DNA from: a virus
Length of the DNA stretch: 33,993 bases
IMG/VR virus record: IMGVR_UViG_3300047550_000290
Location: 1-33,993 of that record
Direction: 5' to 3' (one strand)
The translations under genes were made by a program, and so were the position numbers. The notes under the pieces are model-generated. The model was not told the DNA's origin. It saw only the letters and a list, made by a program, of their open reading frames with translations, and made no database searches. Below are positions 21,004-29,316 of the stretch, one piece after another (within the stretch, counting starts at the first letter, position 1; each line of letters begins with the position of its first letter).

Positions 21004-21213
21004 ATGAAGCAACTTAAAGATCAAAAGAAAAATAAAAACAACCTCAAGATTGCACAAGGTAAGAGCTTCGATCTGAATCAACCATATATTCCTGGTGGAC
21101 AGAGCTATGAAGGTATTCCTAATGCAAGTCCTGAGATGCTGCGTAAATTGCAGCAACGCAAACTCAAGAATAAAGGTGGTCAAGAGCTGCCTGGTTTCTT
21201 GAGGGGAGCTTAA
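21004..21213 (+). CDS. Small basic protein
   Basis: A 69-residue basic protein from ATG 21004, two bases after the previous stop. The N-terminus is Lys/Asn-rich (MKQLKDQKKNKNNLK), followed by FDLNQPYIPGGQSYEGIPNA and a basic helix EMLRKLQQRKLKNK. Unknown function; its strongly positive ends suggest DNA or membrane contact. Confidence 0.6.
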   Translation: MKQLKDQKKNKNNLKIAQGKSFDLNQPYIPGGQSYEGIPNASPEMLRKLQQRKLKNKGGQELPGFLRGA

Positions 21214-21270
21214 AGTGTTTGGGCATCAGAATTTATTTCTGCTCTGCCCACCATCCAACTACTTTGTTTT

Positions 21271-21486
21271 ATGCCTAACATTGCAACTGGTCGGTATTCA
21301 AGCCGACAAATGGAAACGGGTCTTAGTGTACCCGAACATGATTACATCAGCATTACCAATGATGCCAACGGTAACCCTACAACTGTTGTCTATCGTGCTG
21401 GTGGATCTAGCGGCCAAATTGTTTCTACCGTCAACATGAGTTATGATGGTAATGGCTACCTCGTTAGTGTTACCAGAATCTCGTAA
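21271..21486 (+). CDS. Small strand-rich protein upstream of the fibres
   Basis: A 71-residue protein, [19 protein letters not shown]..., with beta strands and two DANGN/YDGNGY turns, ending LVSVTRIS. The YDGNGYL repeat-like pattern is typical of structural proteins. It shares a base with the next gene start (TAATG). Function unknown; position suggests a virion or fibre-associated part. The 57 bases before it contain no gene. Confidence 0.6.
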   Translation: MPNIATGRYSSRQMETGLSVPEHDYISITNDANGNPTTVVYRAGGSSGQIVSTVNMSYDGNGYLVSVTRIS

Positions 21487-22043
21487 TGTTCCGCCTCAAT
21501 CCGATCACTGGTGTACTTGCCTTTGTTCCTGAGTATGCTCCGCCTGGCCCTCAAGGAGAAGCTGGAGAGCCTGGAGAACCGGGATTAGATGGTGAGACAG
21601 GCCCTCAAGGTGAGACAGGCCCTCAAGGCCCACCTGGGCCCAAAGGAGAGCCTGGTGCTCCTGGTAAAGATGGGGCAGATGGCCTTGGTATTCTGAGTGG
21701 TGTTAATCCTCCATCTCCGTTTATTGGAGAGACTGGACAATTCTATATTGATTACCATAGTTGGTTAATCTACGGACCTAAGTCCGCTGATGGTTGGCCG
21801 CAAGGTGTATCATTGATAGGTCCTCAAGGTCGTCCTGGACAAGATGGTTTGGATGGTTTAGATGGTGAGCCTGGTCCTCAAGGGGAACGTGGTCTGCCTG
21901 GTCCTCAAGGTCCCGTTGGTCCTCAAGGGAAACCCGGTTTACCTGGACCGCCTGGACCATCAGGAAGAGTTCAATATGTAGGGGATTCTAATCAACCTCA
22001 GAAAGGTTGGGTATCTGGTGGAATTACAGTTCAACATAACTAA
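21486..22043 (+). CDS. Collagen-like fibre protein
   Basis: A 185-residue protein with two uninterrupted runs of 16 Gly-X-Y triplets (residues 21-68 and 112-159), which should fold as trimeric collagen-like rods. Between them is a compact segment, [23 protein letters not shown], a pattern often seen in phage fibre proteins. The N-terminal [15 protein letters not shown] resembles the start of the next protein and may anchor the fibre to the virion. The end, [12 protein letters not shown], is a likely trimer tip. Located upstream of the capsid gene rather than after the internal proteins, so it could be a head or tail accessory fibre. Confidence 0.85.
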   Translation: MFRLNPITGVLAFVPEYAPPGPQGEAGEPGEPGLDGETGPQGETGPQGPPGPKGEPGAPGKDGADGLGILSGVNPPSPFIGETGQFYIDYHSWLIYGPKSADGWPQGVSLIGPQGRPGQDGLDGLDGEPGPQGERGLPGPQGPVGPQGKPGLPGPPGPSGRVQYVGDSNQPQKGWVSGGITVQHN

Positions 22044-22048
22044 AAACA

Positions 22049-23209
22049 ATGCCATATAAACTTAATCCATTTACAAATAATTTTGATCAAGTAAATACTG
22101 GCATTCCAGGCCCAACAGGTCCCCAAGGTCCTGCAGGCCCAACAGGTGCTACTGGAGCTACAGGTGCTACTGGTCCTGCAGGTGTGGTTGCTGCAACAGC
22201 ACCAATCTCCTATGACAGCGGCACACAGACAGTTAGTACAAGCATGGCTACTAACCGTCTACTTGGTAGAAGTACTGCTGGTACGGGTGTTGCAGAAGAA
22301 ATTAGTGTGGGCACTGGTCTATCTCTAAGTGGAGGTACACTAAGTAACACACAATCAGGTACAGATCTCTCCTATACTGCTAGTAGTAGGCTGCTTGAAT
22401 CAAGCACTGGTAATGATGTTACCTTGCCTTTGTTTACTAGTTCTCTAGATGGTTTAACTCCTTCTTCTGGTGGTGGTACTAGTAACTTCTTAAGGGCTGA
22501 TGGTACATGGGCTGCTCCGCCTAGTAGCGGTTTTACTGGTGGAACGCTGACAAGCAACCTGACGCTTGCGGCTGGCACCACTTCGTTGTCACCGCTGACC
22601 ATGCAGTCAGGCACCAACCTGACGACAGCAACGGCTGGCGCAGTCGAATACGACGGCAACGTTATCTACACAACGCCTAGCGCCACAGCTGGCCGAGGGT
22701 TTTCCCCTTCTGTTTTGACCTACAGGCTAAATAGTGCATTAGCCGGTGGCACTGGCACATCAGCCCAAAGCGTTTTTGGAAAAGGCGTCACCGTAGCTGG
22801 ATCTACGGTTTATTTGTTTGAGGCTGTGTATAGATTTTCCAGAGCTTCCGGGACTACTTCTCATAGCTTTGGTATTTCATTTGGCGGGACAGCTACGCTC
22901 AACAATATTGCCTACCAGTACCTACGTGTTGGTGTAGATACAAGCAGCACAACTATTGGCACTCCATCGCTAGGGTATCGAGTAGTGGCTACCAATATAA
23001 ATATTCTTAGTGCTATTACAACTGCAGCTTATAGTATTTCTGTGCAGATTGTGGGATCTTTTAGCGTCAACGCAAGTGGTACTTTTATCCCTCAGTACAC
23101 TCTTTCTGCCAACCCTGGGGCAGCGTACTCAACGGAAACTGGAAGCTACATCAAAATATATCCAGTTGGAGCCTCTGGCGCTGACACCTCAATCGGTGCT
23201 TGGGCATAG
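22049..23209 (+). CDS. Fibre protein with collagen-like neck and beta-rich tip
   Basis: 386 residues. The N-terminus MPYKLNPFTNNFDQVN parallels the upstream fibre protein. It is followed by nine Gly-X-Y triplets (residues 18-44), including three GAT repeats, then Ser/Thr/Gly-rich strands with the familiar fibre motif TSNFLRADGTWAAPP (around residues 148-162). The C-terminal 200 residues form a beta-sandwich-like domain (AVYRFSRASGTTSHSFGISFGG...) likely to bind the host surface. From about 22540 the base composition shifts to more GC-rich codons, suggesting a domain swap. Five bases separate it from the upstream fibre gene. Confidence 0.82.
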   Translation: MPYKLNPFTNNFDQVNTGIPGPTGPQGPAGPTGATGATGATGPAGVVAATAPISYDSGTQTVSTSMATNRLLGRSTAGTGVAEEISVGTGLSLSGGTLSNTQSGTDLSYTASSRLLESSTGNDVTLPLFTSSLDGLTPSSGGGTSNFLRADGTWAAPPSSGFTGGTLTSNLTLAAGTTSLSPLTMQSGTNLTTATAGAVEYDGNVIYTTPSATAGRGFSPSVLTYRLNSALAGGTGTSAQSVFGKGVTVAGSTVYLFEAVYRFSRASGTTSHSFGISFGGTATLNNIAYQYLRVGVDTSSTTIGTPSLGYRVVATNINILSAITTAAYSISVQIVGSFSVNASGTFIPQYTLSANPGAAYSTETGSYIKIYPVGASGADTSIGAWA

Positions 23210-23222
23210 TATTCAATACTTG

Positions 23223-23253
23223 GAACAGGGCACCTCAGAGTCGGACCCTGTTC
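23223..23253 (+). terminator. Hairpin after the fibre genes, possible terminator
   Basis: GAACAGGG (23223-23230) and CCCTGTTC (23246-23253) form a perfect eight-base-pair stem with a 15-base loop. It begins 14 bases past the fibre stop. The tail, TTCTC, is only weakly T-rich, so it may instead be a transcript-processing site. Confidence 0.5.
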
Positions 23254-23332
23254 TTCTCGGCTATCGGCCCGTACGCGGATACCCAATAGCCATAGACGGT
23301 CTGGAGAGACAGACAAAAAAACAAACAAAAAT

Positions 23333-23382
23333 TCTAAGCGCTTAGAGAGACAACAACAACTACAACTCTCTCTTTTCTTACT
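23333..23382 (+). promoter_or_regulatory. Structured leader of the major capsid gene
   Basis: A 14-base perfect palindrome TCTAAGCGCTTAGA (23333-23346) overlaps a second hairpin: AGAGAGA (23344-23350) pairing with TCTCTCT (23367-23373) around an ACAACAACAACTACAA loop, then TTTTC-like pyrimidines directly before the GTG start. An A-rich stretch lies upstream. No Shine-Dalgarno is seen. Likely a promoter or leader that sets capsid expression or RNA stability. Confidence 0.5.
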
Positions 23383-24402
23383 GTGGCTAACACTCTTGTT
23401 ACTCCTTCAGGTCGGATTAATAATACTAGTTCGACCCCTCTTGCGCTTGGTACTGCCTATGATACCAAGTACGCAACTTATCTGAAACTGTTTTCTGGCG
23501 AAATGTTCAAGGCCTATGAAGGGGCCACTATCGCCAAAGGAACTGTGCAAAGCCGTACGCTGACTAATGGTAAGGCTATGCAGTTCATCTTCACTGGCCG
23601 TATGGAGGCTGCATACCACGAGCCCGGAACTCCTATCCTGGGTACTGGTGATCCTCCGGTGGCAGAGAAGACCATCGTCTGTGACGACCTGCTGATCAGC
23701 TCGGCATTCGTCTATGACCTTGATGAGACTCTTGCTCACTACTCGCTGCGTTCGGAGATTGCCAAGAAGATTGGTTATGCTCTGGCTGAAGCATATGACA
23801 AGAAGATCTTCCGTCAGATCGCTAAAGCTGCTCGTGAAGCTCACCCCATCACTGCTGCCCCTGGCCCTGAGCCCGGCGGTTCGGTGATCCAACTGGGTGC
23901 CAACAAAGAGTATGATGCTCAAGCCCTGGTGGATGCTTTCTTTGAAGCTGCCAGCATCATGGATGAGAAGAACCTTCCTAAGCAAGGTCGCACCGCTGTG
24001 CTGTCTCCTCGTCAGTACTATGCTCTCATCTCTCAAGTTGATAGCAACATCCTCAACCGTGACTATGGTAATGCCCAAGGCAACCTGAATAGCGGTGAAG
24101 GTCTCTATGAGATCGCTGGTATCTCTATCAAGCGTTCCAACAACCTGCCCTTCCTGGCTGGTAACGTCTCTTCCGTCAACGGTGAGAACAACGATTACTC
24201 TGGTAACTTCAGCACCCACTGCGGTCTGATCTACTACAAGGATGCTGCTGGTGTTGTGGAAGCTATTGCTCCCTCCGTGCAAACCACCTCTGGTGATGTG
24301 TCGGTGATGTACCAAGGTGACCTGATCGTTGGTCGTCTTGCTATGGGCTGCGGTACTCTGAACCCCGCTGCTGCTATTGAGCTGCAGTCGGCTCGCTCCT
24401 GA
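23383..24402 (+). CDS. Major capsid protein (T7 gp10A-like)
   Basis: Builds the icosahedral shell (HK97 fold). 339 residues (T7 gp10A has 345). Matches the T7 pattern: FSGEMFKAYEGATIAKGTVQ, FIFTGRMEAAYHEPGTPI, then LLISSAFVYDLDETLAHY, SEIAKKIGYALAEAYDK and GLIYYKDAAGVVEA. The start is GTG at 23383, giving MANTLVTPSG, with no Shine-Dalgarno, which is unusual for the most abundant virion protein. Codons end in C far more often than in neighbouring genes, consistent with high expression. A strong terminator lies two small genes downstream, as after T7 gene 10. Confidence 0.95.
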   Translation: MANTLVTPSGRINNTSSTPLALGTAYDTKYATYLKLFSGEMFKAYEGATIAKGTVQSRTLTNGKAMQFIFTGRMEAAYHEPGTPILGTGDPPVAEKTIVCDDLLISSAFVYDLDETLAHYSLRSEIAKKIGYALAEAYDKKIFRQIAKAAREAHPITAAPGPEPGGSVIQLGANKEYDAQALVDAFFEAASIMDEKNLPKQGRTAVLSPRQYYALISQVDSNILNRDYGNAQGNLNSGEGLYEIAGISIKRSNNLPFLAGNVSSVNGENNDYSGNFSTHCGLIYYKDAAGVVEAIAPSVQTTSGDVSVMYQGDLIVGRLAMGCGTLNPAAAIELQSARS

Positions 24403-24417
24403 TAAGGAGGGAGTATA

Positions 24418-24747
24418 ATGGGATTCGCCCCTGTTGATGGTGTAGGCGTCACTAATAGTGAAACCTCCTACATGCGTCCTCCTATTGAGCCTGGTCGTGA
24501 AGGTGGTACGGTTGTTACCGTAACTCGCCTCACTGCTGGTACTGGCCAAACTGCTGGCACTAAGGCTACTACTGTTGATAACATCAATGGTACTGGCTGC
24601 ACTCTTACTACTACTGTCACCGATGGAGCAGTAACTGGTCAGACTGTTGCTGCTGGTGGTGATGGTTACCGGGTTGGTGATGTACTGTCGGTTGCTGGTA
24701 CAACTGCTGCCACCTTCCGTGTTGATACTGTTTCTTATACCAACTGA
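24418..24747 (+). CDS. Small structural-type protein after the capsid gene
   Basis: A 109-residue protein with a strong ribosome site (AAGGAGGG, 24403-24410) before the ATG. Thr/Gly/Val-rich beta sequence with AAGGDGYRVGDVLSV, a GYxVGDVL turn seen in several phage surface proteins. It shares the capsid gene's codon style. A head decoration or accessory capsid protein is plausible; not demonstrated. Confidence 0.7.
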   Translation: MGFAPVDGVGVTNSETSYMRPPIEPGREGGTVVTVTRLTAGTGQTAGTKATTVDNINGTGCTLTTTVTDGAVTGQTVAAGGDGYRVGDVLSVAGTTAATFRVDTVSYTN

Positions 24748-24758
24748 GGTAATTAAAA

Positions 24759-25031
24759 ATGGCTAATGCTGCTGTTGCTGCTGGTGGCAACGGTGTGGCT
24801 GGCAATGTAAACTTTGCTACTCGCACCGTCACTGGCGCTTACGCTTCTACTTATTCGGATAACGGCAACCTGGCTGTCTCTGACAACCACGCTGTACGTC
24901 GTTCCGTTTCCCGTACCAACGGTACTAGCACCGCTTCTGGTGTGTTCTCTGAAACTCAGTGCTTGCGTTTCGCATACACTGGTGTTGAAGCTGATAGCCC
25001 TGCGCTTGACGCATCACGTACCGCTGTGTAA
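24759..25031 (+). CDS. Small Ala/Ser/Thr-rich protein before the terminator
   Basis: A 90-residue protein, MANAAVAAGGNGVAGNVNF..., of unknown function. Low in charge, rich in Ala, Ser, Thr and Asn, with a high-expression codon style like the capsid gene. It starts 11 bases after the previous stop and ends eight bases before the terminator stem, so it is the last gene of the capsid unit. Probably a virion component. Confidence 0.65.
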   Translation: MANAAVAAGGNGVAGNVNFATRTVTGAYASTYSDNGNLAVSDNHAVRRSVSRTNGTSTASGVFSETQCLRFAYTGVEADSPALDASRTAV

Positions 25032-25038
25032 TTTATTT

Positions 25039-25067
25039 GGGGGATCTTTCGGGGTCCCCCTTTTTTT
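25039..25067 (+). terminator. Strong rho-independent terminator after the capsid unit
   Basis: GGGGGA (25039-25044) pairs with TCCCCC (25055-25060), extended inward by TC/GG pairs around a short loop, and is followed by seven Ts (25061-25067). It sits where T7 has its late terminator after gene 10. Confidence 0.93.
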
Positions 25068-25104
25068 ATTTTATTTGAGAATGGTTTTTATTTCCATCTA
25101 AACT

Positions 25105-25719
25105 ATGGCTGAACCCTATACGACCACACAACTAGCTGCTGTTAACGAAATTCTGGGGTCTATAGGACAAGCCCCAGTTACTGTGCTTGATCAAACCAAC
25201 CCTGAAGTTGCTTTTGCTTTTAACACCCTAATGGACATTAGCAGAGAGGTTCAAGCAGAAGGTTGGTCATTTAATCGAGAATATGAATATCCTGTTACTC
25301 CTGATACATCTGGTAATATAACTATCCCTAACAATGTTCTCCAGATGGATCTTAGTAGGTCCTACTACAATACACAGTACGATACTGTTATTCGTGATGG
25401 TAAGTTGTATGATAGATTGAACCATACATTTACTTGGGATACGACAGTAACATATAAAGTTGACATCTTGTGGATGTTTGATTTTGACGATCTACCACAA
25501 CCTTTCAGGGATTACATTGCTGCCAAAGCTGCTACTAGAGCTGCTACTCGATTGGTTGGTGATGTAAATCTAGCACAAGTACTCATAGCTCAAGAGGCTT
25601 GGAGGCGTTCAGTCTGTTTAGAATATGAATGCAATCAGGGCAATTACACCATGTTTGGTTTTGCCAAAGGAAATGATTACTACAATAGTTACGAACCATT
25701 TAGGGCACTTGTACGATGA
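25105..25719 (+). CDS. Tail tubular protein A (T7 gp11-like)
   Basis: Forms the adaptor ring between portal and nozzle. 204 residues against 196 in T7. Matches the family: LAAVNEILGSIGQAPV near the N-terminus, NPEVAFAFNTLMDISREVQAEGW is a contiguous hallmark of which EVQAEGWSFN is the core, then DLPQPFRDYIAAKAATRAATRLVGD. It overlaps the next gene by four bases. Confidence 0.95.
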   Translation: MAEPYTTTQLAAVNEILGSIGQAPVTVLDQTNPEVAFAFNTLMDISREVQAEGWSFNREYEYPVTPDTSGNITIPNNVLQMDLSRSYYNTQYDTVIRDGKLYDRLNHTFTWDTTVTYKVDILWMFDFDDLPQPFRDYIAAKAATRAATRLVGDVNLAQVLIAQEAWRRSVCLEYECNQGNYTMFGFAKGNDYYNSYEPFRALVR

Positions 25720-28355
25720 CAGCAGTTTCTCAAAGAGTATCTAACTTTATTGGAGGTGTTTCGCAGCAAGCTGATGAGAAGATCCTGCCAGGGCAAGTTA
25801 AGGATGCTTTGAACTGTTATCCAGACCCTACCTTGGGTATGATCAAACGTCCTGGTGGTAAATTTACTTCTCAACTACAACCAACTCTGTCTTCTTTGGC
25901 TGCTGGTTCCTTAGATAATAATGCAATCTTTACTATCTTTAGGGATGATCAAACTAAGTACCTTGCTACTGTTACCTCTGGTGGGGTAATCAGGGTTTGG
26001 GATCTGACAACAGGAGTTGAAAAGCTAGTTACACAGAGTGGTATTTCGTCTTATCTAACAGCAACCGACTATAGGAATCTTAAAGCACTTACTGTTAATG
26101 ACTTCACTTATATTGTCAACAGTGAAAAAACAGTTGCTGCACTAACAGCTCCTTCATTTACTCCAAAGCGTCAAGCTGTCATATCTTTGATGATGCTTGA
26201 ACATAACACCACTTACAGTGTTACAATTAATAGGACAACGTATACATACACGTCTCCTACAAACGCTGGTGGTACCCTTTTGACTATTCCTATAGTAATG
26301 AAGGGTATTTCTGATGCTATTGGATTTCCTGCTGGACTTGGTTTAACCAAGACAATTGTCGATGGTGTATTGGTTCTTACTAGTACAGCTGATATGACAG
26401 TTACAGTTGCTGGTGGTAACGCTAGTACTGATGGTAAATATATTAGAGTCTTTAATAATTCGGTTGATTCTATCACTAGACTACCGGAACAATGTACTAG
26501 TAATTTAGTAGTTAAAGTTGCTAACACCTCTAGTGCTGCAGCCGATTACTATGTCAAGTTTGTTGGAGAAAATACTGGTACATCAGGTACTTACAGTCAA
26601 ACTGGTACAACAGTAACTGTTACAACTACAGCTGCTCACGGCTTTAGTACAAACGACCTTGCTACTATGGTATTCTCTACCGGAGCAGGTGTTAATGGTA
26701 CATACGCAGTTACAGTTAGTAGTACAACACAGTTTACCTATACATCAGGTACTAGTCAAACTACTAGTGGTAATGTTACAGTAAGTGGATCATTCAATCC
26801 TGGTTACTGGGAAGAGACTATTGCACCTGATGTGAGCACTGGGTTAGATAGCACAACCATGCCTATTGTATTGGTTAGGTTGTCTAATGGTAACTTTCAA
26901 GCTGCTCCGTTGAATGGAACTTTAACGGTTAATAACCTAGCACTTACTTGGGAACCTCGTCTTGTTGGTGATGATACTACCAACAGTCATCCTAGTTTTG
27001 TTGGAAGTACAATTCAAGATATTTTCTTGTTTGCTAATCGACTAGGGTTTCTTACAGATGACAACATCTCAATGTCTCAAGCTGGTGATTACTATAATTT
27101 TTATAGTAAATCAGCTTTGACTCAAGTTGCAGCTGATCCGATTGATCTTAGTGTATCTAGTATTAAACCAGCTGTTGTTCACTCTGTTATCCCTAGTCCA
27201 CAAGGACTGCTTTTGTTTAGTGCTAATCAACAGTTTTTGATGGAAGCAGAGAATGGTGCTTGGACTCCTTCAACCGTAACAATTCGCACTATTTCAAACT
27301 ATGAGTCTGACAAGTATGTAAAACCAGTTGACCTTGGTGCTACAACTATGTTTGTCAGTAAGAATCCAAGTTGGGCACGTACATTTGAAATTGCACCTCG
27401 TGGACAACGTGAAGCTCCTGGTGTATTTGAGTCTACAAGAGCAGTACCAGAGTGGATACCACAATCGATCTCTATGGCCTCTGGAAGCTCCCAGAACGGC
27501 CTTTGGGTTGGTTCTGGTAGAACTAGTCCAACGATCTATTTGTACAGGTACTATGACGAAGGAAACGAGCGTAAACTATCCTCTTGGATACGCTGGACTC
27601 TACCATCAAATGTACTGCATACAGCCATCCAAAGTGATACACTTTTCATCGTAACAACAGGTACAGAGGGGTATACGGTACTAGCACATAACTTGGTTCT
27701 ATCTCCTACAACTGGTGGATTGATTAATGCATTAGGTAATGCAGTTGATCCTCACCTTGATGCTTGGTTCCGAATTACATCCACTCCTACATACGCTAAT
27801 GGTGTAACTAAAGTCTACCTACCTACTCACTTTAATACCAGTAAAACATTGCAGTATGTTGTTGGTACACCTATAAGCGGTGCAAACACATACTCTGGTT
27901 ATAATAATACTATTACTGTATTGTCTGATGGTGGTGGTAGTTATTTTAACATTCCAGGTAATGTTACTGCTAATTATATCTTTGTAGGATATGAGTACCA
28001 GATGGAAATTATTCTTCCTAGGTATAACTATTCAGCAGGTGATCAAGGTTATGACTTTACTGGTAATACCAGAACTGCTCGGATGAAATTCTACACAGGA
28101 CTTGGTGGTACTGTTGGGTTCAGTATTACAGATAATACTAGAGCTGCTTGGACTAATATCCCTAGCGTTCGTTTAGCAGATTTCTATAAAGCTGATACTT
28201 CTCCTTTCACTACATCCTATGTCTACAATGTGCCAATCTATCAAAGGCCTGACAACTACGTTATGAAAGTACTGTCAAATAACCCATTCCCTGTTAGCCT
28301 TGTTGCTATGCAGTGGGAGGGACAGTATTCACCTGGATTCTATAGGAGGGCCTGA
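25716..28355 (+). CDS. Tail tubular protein B (T7 gp12-like nozzle)
   Basis: Forms the hexameric tail nozzle. 879 residues against 794 in T7. The start SQRVSNFIGGVSQQADEKI and CYPDPTLGMIKRPGGKF are diagnostic, as are FLFANRLGFLTDDNISMSQ and LLFSANQQFLMEAENG in the middle. Residues about 292-358 carry an inserted Thr/Ser-rich module (VTVTTTAAHGFSTNDLATM...GTYAVTVSS...FTYTSG), a pattern found as a mobile small beta domain in many phage structural proteins, which accounts for much of the extra length. Followed after two bases by the internal protein gene. Confidence 0.96.
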   Translation: MTAVSQRVSNFIGGVSQQADEKILPGQVKDALNCYPDPTLGMIKRPGGKFTSQLQPTLSSLAAGSLDNNAIFTIFRDDQTKYLATVTSGGVIRVWDLTTGVEKLVTQSGISSYLTATDYRNLKALTVNDFTYIVNSEKTVAALTAPSFTPKRQAVISLMMLEHNTTYSVTINRTTYTYTSPTNAGGTLLTIPIVMKGISDAIGFPAGLGLTKTIVDGVLVLTSTADMTVTVAGGNASTDGKYIRVFNNSVDSITRLPEQCTSNLVVKVANTSSAAADYYVKFVGENTGTSGTYSQTGTTVTVTTTAAHGFSTNDLATMVFSTGAGVNGTYAVTVSSTTQFTYTSGTSQTTSGNVTVSGSFNPGYWEETIAPDVSTGLDSTTMPIVLVRLSNGNFQAAPLNGTLTVNNLALTWEPRLVGDDTTNSHPSFVGSTIQDIFLFANRLGFLTDDNISMSQAGDYYNFYSKSALTQVAADPIDLSVSSIKPAVVHSVIPSPQGLLLFSANQQFLMEAENGAWTPSTVTIRTISNYESDKYVKPVDLGATTMFVSKNPSWARTFEIAPRGQREAPGVFESTRAVPEWIPQSISMASGSSQNGLWVGSGRTSPTIYLYRYYDEGNERKLSSWIRWTLPSNVLHTAIQSDTLFIVTTGTEGYTVLAHNLVLSPTTGGLINALGNAVDPHLDAWFRITSTPTYANGVTKVYLPTHFNTSKTLQYVVGTPISGANTYSGYNNTITVLSDGGGSYFNIPGNVTANYIFVGYEYQMEIILPRYNYSAGDQGYDFTGNTRTARMKFYTGLGGTVGFSITDNTRAAWTNIPSVRLADFYKADTSPFTTSYVYNVPIYQRPDNYVMKVLSNNPFPVSLVAMQWEGQYSPGFYRRA

Positions 28356-28357
28356 TT

Positions 28358-29278
28358 ATGCCATTTAACGTTATTGGTGCTGTCGTTGGAATTGGCAGCG
28401 CCATTATGGGGGGCATTTCGTCTTCCCAATCATCGAGTGCCCAAAAAAAGGCAATAGAAAAACAGTACGAATACGATAAGGAAGTTTGGAAAGCTAATCA
28501 AGCTAAGATAACTCTTGATTACGACCAAGCTGTTAAAAACTTTAATGCTGGTGTACGCAACGAAGCGACCCTTGCTGCCTTTAAGGATAAGACTAATCTT
28601 GATGATTATCTTTATAAATTAAAGATTCAGAATTTTGAGTATCAGACGCAAATGCGTCAATACCGTAAATCTGAAGAGCTATATGGTCAGCAACTAACTT
28701 ATAATTCCCTAGCCCAGCAAGCAGCTAATGAAGCTGAGTATCGCAGACTTCAAGATGCTACAAATGAAATTGCTTATCAGAATCAAGACATTATCATTAA
28801 AGCGCTAGATACTGAGGGAATTACAGCTGTCAAAGGTCAGCAAGGGAGAAGTGCTGAAAAAGGAGAGCAAGCACAATTAGCAGCACTTGGCCGTAACCAA
28901 GCTATTCTATTTGATTCCTTACTAAGTGCTAGGGGTGAAACAGAGGCTGCATTGAAAAAGATTGCTGCTGATAAATATGGAGCGGATCTTTCAGCGCAAG
29001 CGGCACGTATGCTACAACCTGAGCGTACTCCAGATGCGCCTAAACCTCTCAAAACACCTAAAGCTGTGATGGTTGCTCCTAGAAAGCCAACAGTTTATGA
29101 TTTCGGTCCTGAACCAATCAAAGGTGCTATGTCCACTTCTAGCTTTAGTGGTTGGGCTAATGCACTTAGTGGTGTCGGTTCGAGTATTGCTGGATTGGCT
29201 AACGCCAAAGTTTTTGAACCACGCAGTAGTTCGCAACCATCATCACAACCTGCACCTGCACCTGCACCCAAAAAATAA
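28358..29278 (+). CDS. Internal virion protein (T7 gp14-like)
   Basis: Probably an ejected core protein that forms a pore in the host outer membrane. 306 residues (T7 gp14 has 196). N-terminal hydrophobic Gly-rich segment (NVIGAVVGIGSAIMGGISS), then a long charged coiled coil (residues about 28-150), a Gly/Ala-rich region and a Pro/Ser tail (APAPAPKK). Identification rests on position after tail tubular protein B, and on the hydrophobic segment plus coiled coil. Confidence 0.75.
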   Translation: MPFNVIGAVVGIGSAIMGGISSSQSSSAQKKAIEKQYEYDKEVWKANQAKITLDYDQAVKNFNAGVRNEATLAAFKDKTNLDDYLYKLKIQNFEYQTQMRQYRKSEELYGQQLTYNSLAQQAANEAEYRRLQDATNEIAYQNQDIIIKALDTEGITAVKGQQGRSAEKGEQAQLAALGRNQAILFDSLLSARGETEAALKKIAADKYGADLSAQAARMLQPERTPDAPKPLKTPKAVMVAPRKPTVYDFGPEPIKGAMSTSSFSGWANALSGVGSSIAGLANAKVFEPRSSSQPSSQPAPAPAPKK

Positions 29279-29316
29279 CTTAAAGTAGTATTTAGTAATC
29301 TTTTTATCTAACTTAA

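Noticed and set aside
21218-21230. TTTGGGCATCAGA upstream of the fibre genes as a phage promoter
   Set aside because: A single noncoding occurrence; the similar TTGGGCAT near 23200 is explained by coding of Ala-Trp-Ala-stop.
23275-23287. Minus-strand sequence similar to the phage Syn5 promoter (ATTGGG...CCG)
   Set aside because: Only 10 of 13 bases match the promoter as I remember it, it points away from the capsid gene, and no repeated noncoding copy was found elsewhere.
23407-24549. A 380-codon open frame on the minus strand opposite the capsid gene
   Set aside because: It mirrors the coding bias of the capsid gene. It has no recognisable motif, and no other minus-strand gene exists in the window.
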